A stretch of 64,000 nt of DNA from Ketobacter sp963922875 (lineage in GTDB: Bacteria > Pseudomonadota > Gammaproteobacteria > Pseudomonadales > Ketobacteraceae), in the NCBI GenBank assembly GCA_963922875.1, contig CAWUJH010000003.1, positions 186,001 through 250,000 of the forward strand, written 5' to 3'. Of this stretch, positions 62,033-64,000 are shown in pieces. Within the stretch, counting starts at the first letter, position 1; every line of letters starts with the position of its first letter. The notes under the pieces were generated by a model. That model had not been told where the DNA came from. It did no database searches and saw only the letters and a program-made list of their open reading frames with translations. The position numbers and the translations under genes were made by a program.

Positions 62033-64000
62033 ATGTTAGGACCACTGTTTCGCAAAGTCTTTGGTAGTAAGAATAAGCGTGAACTGAAGCGAATGGGCAA
62101 GTTAGTGGCCCAAATTGGTGCTTTAGAAGAAAATATCAAATCTTTAACTGATGATCAGTTGCAAGGGAAGACGGTTGAATTCAGAGCCCGCTTGGAGAAA
62201 GGCGAGCCTTTGGATAACTTGTTGCCAGAAGCCTTTGCCGTGGTTCGTGAAGCTAGCCGTCGAGTAATGGGAATGCGCCACTTCGATGTTCAGTTGATCG
62301 GTGGTATTACTCTACACGAAGGAAGAATTGCAGAAATGCGTACAGGGGAGGGTAAGACGCTTACTGCAACCCTGGCGGTTTATTTAAACGCCTTGACTGG
62401 GGCGGGTGTTCATGTAGTAACGGTGAATGACTATTTGGCGCAGAGGGACGCTGATTGGATGCGTCCACTGTATGAGTTTTTAGGTATGACGGTTGGAGTG
62501 ATACTCTCCCAACAAGACCCTGCCAAAAAGCGTGCAGCCTACGCCTCAGATATTACTTATGGTACCAATAATGAATTTGGTTTCGATTACCTCAGGGATA
62601 ATATGGCTTTTACCCTGGAGGACAGAGCCCAGGGCCCGTTAAACTTTGCGGTAGTCGATGAAGTTGACTCTATTTTAATTGATGAAGCCCGTACGCCATT
62701 AATAATTTCTGGTCCGAGTGAGGACTCCTCTGAACTTTATAAAAAGATCAATGTTTTGATCCCGAAACTCAAACAGGGATTTGAAGAGGCAGAGGAGAGC
62801 GCAGAAAAAGGCCATCATTTCATGGTGGATGAAAAAAATCGACAGGTAGAGTTAACCGAAGAAGGTCATCAGTTTGTCGAAGAGTTGTTAATAGAATACA
62901 AGCTGCTTGCTGAGGGCGACAGCCTTTATGCGGCTAATAATCTTAATTTGCTCCATCATGTGCACGCGGCTCTTAAGGCTCATTGTTTGTTTCAGCGTGA
63001 CGTGGATTACATCATTCAAAATAATCAAATTGTGATCGTGGATGAGCATACCGGTAGAACCATGGCCGGGCGACGTTGGTCCGATGGTATTCATCAAGCC
63101 ATAGAAGCGAAAGAAGGCGTTAAAATTCAATCTGAAAATCAGACGCTCGCATCCACAACCTTCCAAAATTATTTCCGCCTTTATAACAAGCTGTCTGGAA
63201 TGACCGGTACGGCGGATACAGAAGCTTTTGAATTTCATCAAATCTATGGTCTTGATGTGGTGGTTATCCCTACCAATCGACCTATGACTCGTAAGGATTT
63301 CAATGATGTCATCTATATGACCACTGAAGAAAAATTCGAAGCCATTGTGGAAGAAGTGAAAGAAACCGTAGCAACGGGACGGCCGGTTCTTGTGGGAACT
63401 GCTTCTATTGAAACCTCTGAGTACCTATCCGCTTTCCTGAAAAAACAAAAAGTGGCTCACAAAGTGTTGAACGCCAAATTTCATGCTCAAGAAGCGGAAA
63501 TTATTGCCCAAGCTGGAAGTCCCGGCGCTATTACCATCGCGACTAACATGGCGGGTCGTGGTACTGACATTGTTTTGGGTGGCAATTGGGAGCAGCGGCT
63601 GGAAAAAATTGAAAACCCTACACCCGAGCAAATTGAAGAGTCAAAGCAACAATGGGTAGAGGACAACAAGCGGGTTATAGAGGCTGGTGGGTTACATATT
63701 ATTGGTACGGAGCGTCATGAATCACGACGTATTGATAATCAGCTCCGTGGTCGTTCTGGACGCCAAGGTGATCCCGGTTCTACCCGGTTCTTTCTCTCTC
63801 TTGAAGATAGCTTGATGCGCATTTTTGCCTCCGATCGAGTCAAAGGCCTAATGCAAACATTGGGCATGGAGCGCGGTGAATCCATTGAGCATCGCTGGGT
63901 GACAAGGTCGATTGAGAATGCTCAGAAAAAAGTGGAAGGTCGTAACTTCGATATTCGTAAGTCACTGCTTGAATATGATGATGTGGCTAATGACCAACGT
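62033..64000 (+). CDS. secA: Protein translocase ATPase SecA, N-terminal part
   Basis: The first 656 codons; the gene runs off the right edge (full SecA is about 900 residues). Walker A is MRTGEGKT (102-109) and Walker B DEVD (209-212); the preprotein-crosslinking domain and the second nucleotide-binding fold (ATNMAGRGTDIVLGGNW) follow. SecA drives secretory proteins through SecYEG. The start MLGPLFRKVFGS aligns with E. coli SecA. No stop codon interrupts the frame. Confidence 0.97.
   Translation, partial: MLGPLFRKVFGSKNKRELKRMGKLVAQIGALEENIKSLTDDQLQGKTVEFRARLEKGEPLDNLLPEAFAVVREASRRVMGMRHFDVQLIGGITLHEGRIAEMRTGEGKTLTATLAVYLNALTGAGVHVVTVNDYLAQRDADWMRPLYEFLGMTVGVILSQQDPAKKRAAYASDITYGTNNEFGFDYLRDNMAFTLEDRAQGPLNFAVVDEVDSILIDEARTPLIISGPSEDSSELYKKINVLIPKLKQGFEEAEESAEKGHHFMVDEKNRQVELTEEGHQFVEELLIEYKLLAEGDSLYAANNLNLLHHVHAALKAHCLFQRDVDYIIQNNQIVIVDEHTGRTMAGRRWSDGIHQAIEAKEGVKIQSENQTLASTTFQNYFRLYNKLSGMTGTADTEAFEFHQIYGLDVVVIPTNRPMTRKDFNDVIYMTTEEKFEAIVEEVKETVATGRPVLVGTASIETSEYLSAFLKKQKVAHKVLNAKFHAQEAEIIAQAGSPGAITIATNMAGRGTDIVLGGNWEQRLEKIENPTPEQIEESKQQWVEDNKRVIEAGGLHIIGTERHESRRIDNQLRGRSGRQGDPGSTRFFLSLEDSLMRIFASDRVKGLMQTLGMERGESIEHRWVTRSIENAQKKVEGRNFDIRKSLLEYDDVANDQR

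Noticed and set aside
1..64000. Prophage, insertion sequence, CRISPR array, toxin-antitoxin or defence island
   Set aside because: I found no transposase, integrase, phage structural gene, regularly spaced repeat array or defence-type gene; gene order is core chromosomal throughout.

Overview
The window is a contiguous piece of core chromosome from a gammaproteobacterium of moderate GC. The lipopolysaccharide transport (lptCAB), Kdo (kdsC/kdsD), Mla and lpxC genes show a Gram-negative with an LPS outer membrane. The DNPR motif in MurE indicates meso-diaminopimelate peptidoglycan, and petABC shows aerobic respiration through a bc1 complex. The rpoN-hpf-ptsN-rapZ-HPr block, the Mla operon ending in a BolA gene and murA, the petABC-sspAB block and the M23 peptidase between lpxC and secA all resemble Pseudomonas and marine relatives (Pseudomonadales/Cellvibrionales). 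I infer that affiliation from gene order and protein style only; no database was searched.

Layout: 1-5.1 kb, end of rng, then the giant AsmA-like yhdP and a nitrilase-family gene. 5.1-7.8 kb (minus), darP, sodB, mgtE. 7.8-16.2 kb (minus), HPr, rapZ, ptsN, hpf, rpoN, then lptB, lptA, lptC, kdsC, kdsD and a Ca/Na antiporter: nitrogen-PTS and sigma-54 control next to LPS assembly. 16.2-22.2 kb (plus), mlaF-E-D-B (no mlaC), ibaG, murA, hisG, hisD. 22.4-24.7 kb, a Tat-signal protein and a GMC oxidoreductase, the most accessory-looking genes here. 24.7-27.6 kb (minus), a DegS-type protease with a TerB-like and a DUF5610 gene. 27.7-32.9 kb, ybgI, sat, hsp20, zapG, an alpha/beta hydrolase and zapE. 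33.2-38 kb, rplM-rpsI, petABC, sspAB. 38-42.2 kb, diaA-yraN-lpoA (minus), divergent rsmI, and the RNase P RNA gene. 42.4-60.3 kb, the complete division and cell wall cluster mraZ-rsmH-ftsL-ftsI-murE-murF-mraY-murD-ftsW-murG-murC-ddlB-ftsQ-ftsA-ftsZ-lpxC, opened by a consensus promoter and a 10-bp periodic MraZ-box array. 60.4-64 kb, a DUF721 gene, an M23 peptidase, and secA running off the end.

Functionally the window is dominated by envelope biogenesis: peptidoglycan precursors and division (mur/fts), lipid A and LPS export (lpxC, kds, lpt), phospholipid trafficking (mla, yhdP), envelope stress (degS, lpoA) and secretion (secA). I saw no prophage, insertion sequence, CRISPR array, tRNA or defence cassette. 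The most interesting signals are regulatory: a heat-shock promoter embedded in inverted repeats ahead of hsp20, including a 12-bp repeat that overlaps the start codon; the MraZ boxes; a structured rplM leader with a T-arm-like hairpin; a GMC oxidoreductase whose reading frame appears to begin at a non-canonical codon; and an Mla operon without mlaC.
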